Assembly (NCBI GenBank): GCA_021837545.1
Contig: JAKBFR010000146.1
Span: 1 to 5,586 of the forward strand
DNA from: Bacillota bacterium
GTDB lineage: Bacteria > Bacillota_A > Clostridia > Clostridiales > Clostridiaceae
Length of the DNA stretch: 5,586 bases
Direction: 5' to 3'
In this document: positions 5,579 through 5,586 of the stretch, piece by piece
Numbering within the stretch: position 1 is the first letter of the stretch
Layout: each line of letters begins with the position of its first letter
Position numbers and translations under genes: made by a program
The notes under the pieces: generated by a model
What the model saw: only the letters and a program-made list of their open reading frames with translations
Told to the model about the DNA's origin: nothing
The model's database searches: none

Positions 5579-5586
5579 AATTACTA

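Noticed and set aside
5571..5586. ATG at 5571 as start of the next gene
   Set aside because: It lacks an upstream Shine-Dalgarno site and overlaps an AGGAG better placed for a start just outside the window.

Overview
The window looks like chromosomal DNA from a low-GC anaerobic Firmicute, most likely a Clostridium. The evidence is the strongly AT-rich sequence, A/T-ending codons, AGGAGG-type ribosome binding sites, short intergenic promoters with TATAAT boxes, a clostridial-style long FtsA-like ATPase and a sensory [FeFe]-hydrogenase fused to a histidine kinase. The genus is inferred; no rRNA or other marker is present.

Layout: (1) Positions 1-1445 on the minus strand hold the first 481 codons of an FtsA/actin-fold ATPase with the start of a beta-rich C-terminal extension; the gene runs off the left edge. 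(2) Positions 1446-1863 are a divergent intergenic region with outward promoter candidates and a 15-bp imperfect inverted repeat. (3) Positions 1864-2493 on the plus strand encode a 209-residue protein with a soluble helical N-terminus and four membrane segments. (4) Positions 2494-2705 hold two intrinsic-terminator hairpins between convergent genes. (5) Positions 2706-4823 on the minus strand encode a 705-residue cytosolic sensor: two [4Fe-4S] ferredoxin motifs, an H-cluster hydrogenase domain, an extra four-cysteine Fe-S module, then HisKA and HATPase domains. (6) Positions about 4842-5290, directly upstream of that gene, contain no normal gene but a dense set of nested and tandem hairpins, a 35-codon ORF remnant and a perfect 14-bp palindrome. 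(7) Positions 5289-5586 have no convincing gene. They end in a promoter candidate and an AGGAG site whose gene probably starts just past the right edge.

The most interesting part is region 6. A ladder of three nested helices (4853-4888 with 5022-5056) closes a multi-branched structure of about 200 nt, with a 13-bp hairpin 5' of it. In this hairpin the single non-Watson-Crick position is a G-U pair only if the minus strand is transcribed, which is the direction of the hydrogenase-kinase. I see two readings: a decayed, internally deleted IS200/IS605-type element whose 3' end keeps an omega-RNA-like fold, or a structured leader controlling the sensor gene. These are compatible, since an element remnant could now serve as the leader. 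None of the riboswitch classes I can recognise by eye fits.

Functionally, the hydrogenase-kinase is expected to sense H2 or redox state in the cytosol and phosphorylate a response regulator that is not in the window. The FtsA-like and membrane-protein genes have no evident link to it.
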